5,860 nucleotides of DNA. Source: Candidatus Collierbacteria bacterium RIFOXYD1_FULL_40_9 (GTDB lineage Bacteria > Patescibacteriota > Microgenomatia > UBA1400 > MFAQ01). A program made the position numbers and the translations under genes. The DNA is taken from NCBI GenBank assembly GCA_001776275.1, contig MFAQ01000029.1, positions 1-5,860 on the forward strand. The letters are read 5' to 3'. This document shows positions 4,796 to 5,860 of this stretch, piece by piece. The notes under the pieces are model-generated. The model was given only the letters and a program-made list of their open reading frames with translations. It did not search any database and was not told the DNA's origin. Numbering within the stretch: position 1 is the stretch's first letter; each line of letters opens with the position of its first letter.

Positions 4796-4804
4796 ATTCT
4801 AGCA
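4796..4804 (-). promoter_or_regulatory. Extended -10 promoter downstream of rpsI
   Basis: The minus strand reads TGCTAGAAT (4804-4796), identical to the element at 1459-1451. It predicts a start near 4789 and a leader of about 24 bases with the AAGGAG ribosome site. It lies between the rpsI stop and the 139-residue protein, giving that gene its own start of transcription. No -35 is seen. Confidence 0.5.
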
Positions 4805-4817
4805 CAAAACTAATTGA

Positions 4818-5297
4818 TTAGCGCTTTGGAGATTGCTTCTTGGCACGAGCGCGACCACCTTGGCCGACTTTTCTGGTTTCTTTCATGCGAGGGTCACGGG
4901 TTAAGAGACCTTTGTCTCGTAGGACCTGCTTGTAGACGTCGGTGTTGGCTTTGACAAGTGCTCTGGCAATACCGTGAACAACAGCGTCAACCTGACCCAT
5001 GAGACCAGAACCGGCGACTTTGATGCTTCCGGTGAATTGACCTAATGTTTCTGTAACCATGAATGGAGTTGCATAAATCTTTTTGAAGACATCACCTTTG
5101 AAGTAGGCTGAAATTGGCTTGCCGTTTACAGTTAATTCTTGTTTGCCTGGCCAGATTCTGACACGAGCAACAGCAGTTTTGCGGCGACCAAGACCGGAAA
5201 AGTATTCGGCAGGCATAGTTAGGGCACCTTTTTTGGTGAGCTGGGACTTGACTGGTTTAACTGCGACTTTGGATTTTTTGGATAGTTTTTGTGCCAT
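4818..5297 (-). CDS. rpsI: 30S ribosomal protein uS9
   Basis: uS9 sits in the head of the small subunit, and its C-terminal tail reaches the P-site tRNA. The core is clear: YFSGLGRRKTAVARVRIWPG (32-51), VNGKPISAYF (57-66), IKVAGSGLMGQVDAVVHGIARAL (about 91-113) and LLTRDPRMKETRK (131-143). The tail ends in KQSPKR, keeping the universal terminal Lys-Arg. At 159 residues it exceeds E. coli S9 (130) because of a lysine-rich N-terminal extension of about 27 residues. The start is taken as ATG at 5297, six bases after the rplM stop. A second in-frame ATG at 5216 has AAGG ten bases upstream and would give the standard length, so the start is not settled. It is the last gene of the rplQ-rplM-rpsI operon. 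Confidence 0.97.
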   Translation of the reverse strand: MAQKLSKKSKVAVKPVKSQLTKKGALTMPAEYFSGLGRRKTAVARVRIWPGKQELTVNGKPISAYFKGDVFKKIYATPFMVTETLGQFTGSIKVAGSGLMGQVDAVVHGIARALVKANTDVYKQVLRDKGLLTRDPRMKETRKVGQGGRARAKKQSPKR

Positions 5298-5303
5298 GGT
5301 ATT

Positions 5304-5735
5304 TTATTTTTCTGTTTTGTTAAGGCCGAGCTCGTTTGCGTAAGGATGCTTGGCATCGGTAAAGAGTTTTAATCTTCTTAAGCGGTTTTGTTGATGTTTG
5401 TCCTTTGGTAGCATACCCTTGACGGCTTTTTCGACAACACGACGAGGGTCTTTGTCTATCATTTGTTGTAGGTTTCTCTCTTTAAAGCCTCCAGCAAAAC
5501 CAGAGTGAGAATAATACATTTTCTCGGTCATTTTTTTGCCAGTGACAGTAAAGTCACCTGCATTAATAGCAACAACAAAGTCACCATTGTCCAAGTGATC
5601 ACCTGTAAGAACTTTGTTTTTACCAGCTAAAAGTTTGGCAATTTCGACAGCTGATCGACCTAAAACTTTACCATTTAAGTCAATTAAGTGCCATTTTCTG
5701 GTAATGTCTTTTGGAGTGAGAGTTGTGGTATTCAT
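5304..5735 (-). CDS. rplM: 50S ribosomal protein uL13
   Basis: uL13 is an early-assembling large-subunit protein that binds 23S rRNA. At 143 residues it matches the family (E. coli 142). Conserved parts are KWHLIDLNGKVLGRSAVEIA (14-33), the LAGKNK loop, GDFVVAINAGDFTVTGKK (51-68), YYSHSGFAGG (74-83), the helix ending in AVKGMLPKDK (104-113), and the C-terminal HPYANE. The start is ATG at 5735, two bases after the upstream TAA. No Shine-Dalgarno is seen, so translation may depend on coupling with the upstream gene. rpsI follows after six bases, the usual uL13-uS9 pair. Confidence 0.98.
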   Translation of the reverse strand: MNTTTLTPKDITRKWHLIDLNGKVLGRSAVEIAKLLAGKNKVLTGDHLDNGDFVVAINAGDFTVTGKKMTEKMYYSHSGFAGGFKERNLQQMIDKDPRRVVEKAVKGMLPKDKHQQNRLRRLKLFTDAKHPYANELGLNKTEK

Positions 5736-5737
5736 AA

Positions 5738-5860
5738 TTATTTGGTCTTTTTAAGATTACTAACGGCTTTCTCTTTTTTGACTTTTGGCTCCTTGACCAC
5801 TTCTGGGCGAACCGGCATAGGAATAACGAAACTTAAAGTAGCCAAATCAACAGAGTCACC
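5738..5860 (-). CDS. rplQ: Probable 50S ribosomal protein bL17, C-terminal 40 residues only
   Basis: The frame is open from the right edge to TAA at 5740-5738. The visible start, GDSVDLATLSFV, aligns with the end of E. coli bL17 (GDNAPMAYIELV), where GD opens the last strand of the fold. It is followed by a Lys/Pro-rich tail (KEPKVKKEKAVSNLKKTK) that E. coli lacks but other bL17 proteins carry. Position supports this: rplQ directly upstream of rplM-rpsI is a common order after rpoA. The stop is two bases from the rplM ATG, so the genes are one operon and probably translationally coupled. Only a short segment is visible, so identity rests on this alignment and on context. Confidence 0.65.
   Translation of the reverse strand, partial: GDSVDLATLSFVIPMPVRPEVVKEPKVKKEKAVSNLKKTK

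Noticed and set aside
4808..4824. CTAATTGATTAG palindrome just after the rpsI stop as a terminator
   Set aside because: With a realistic loop the stem has only about four AT-rich pairs and the tail is just TTTT; too weak to call.

Overview
The window reads as an AT-rich bacterial chromosome segment, most likely from a Patescibacteria/CPR-type organism. This is inferred from the short spacers, the many small unrecognised proteins, a tRNA without encoded CCA, a CapA-family protein and a single-repeat SemiSWEET. The lysine-rich N-terminal extension and KQSPKR tail of uS9 recall Microgenomates/Katanobacteria proteins from memory, but the lineage is not proven. No mobile element, CRISPR array or phage gene was seen.

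Layout from left to right. RecA (1-1032, minus) runs off the left edge within its C-terminal tail; a 16-base palindrome lies in its likely promoter. A small two-helix membrane protein (1133-1411, minus, TTG start) and a small soluble protein (1537-1827, plus) diverge from a shared intergenic region, and each ends in a clear intrinsic terminator. A divergent tRNA-Pro(GGG) (1871-1941, plus) has its own extended -10 promoter and terminator. A SemiSWEET sugar transporter (1967-2263, minus) and a methyltransferase-like protein (2307-3314, plus) diverge from a 43-base gap that seems to hold two interlocked promoters, both starting transcription at or beside the start codon. A membrane-anchored CapA-type metallophosphatase domain protein (3341-4327, minus) converges on the methyltransferase-like gene. 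An unrecognised 139-residue protein (4346-4765, minus) follows. The right end is the ribosomal block rplQ (3' end only), rplM and rpsI, all minus, in the order often seen downstream of rpoA.

The ribosomal genes form one tight operon, with gaps of 2 and 6 bases. The other genes look like separate short transcription units. Two kinds of start are visible: an extended -10 (TGnTARAAT) followed by a short leader, which for the three protein genes carries a Shine-Dalgarno sequence; and a -10 only 6-7 bases from the start codon, which suggests leaderless mRNA. The most notable points are the tRNA with its swapped T-loop pair, the interlocked divergent promoters, the terminator hairpin that contains the capA start codon, and the palindrome in the recA promoter.
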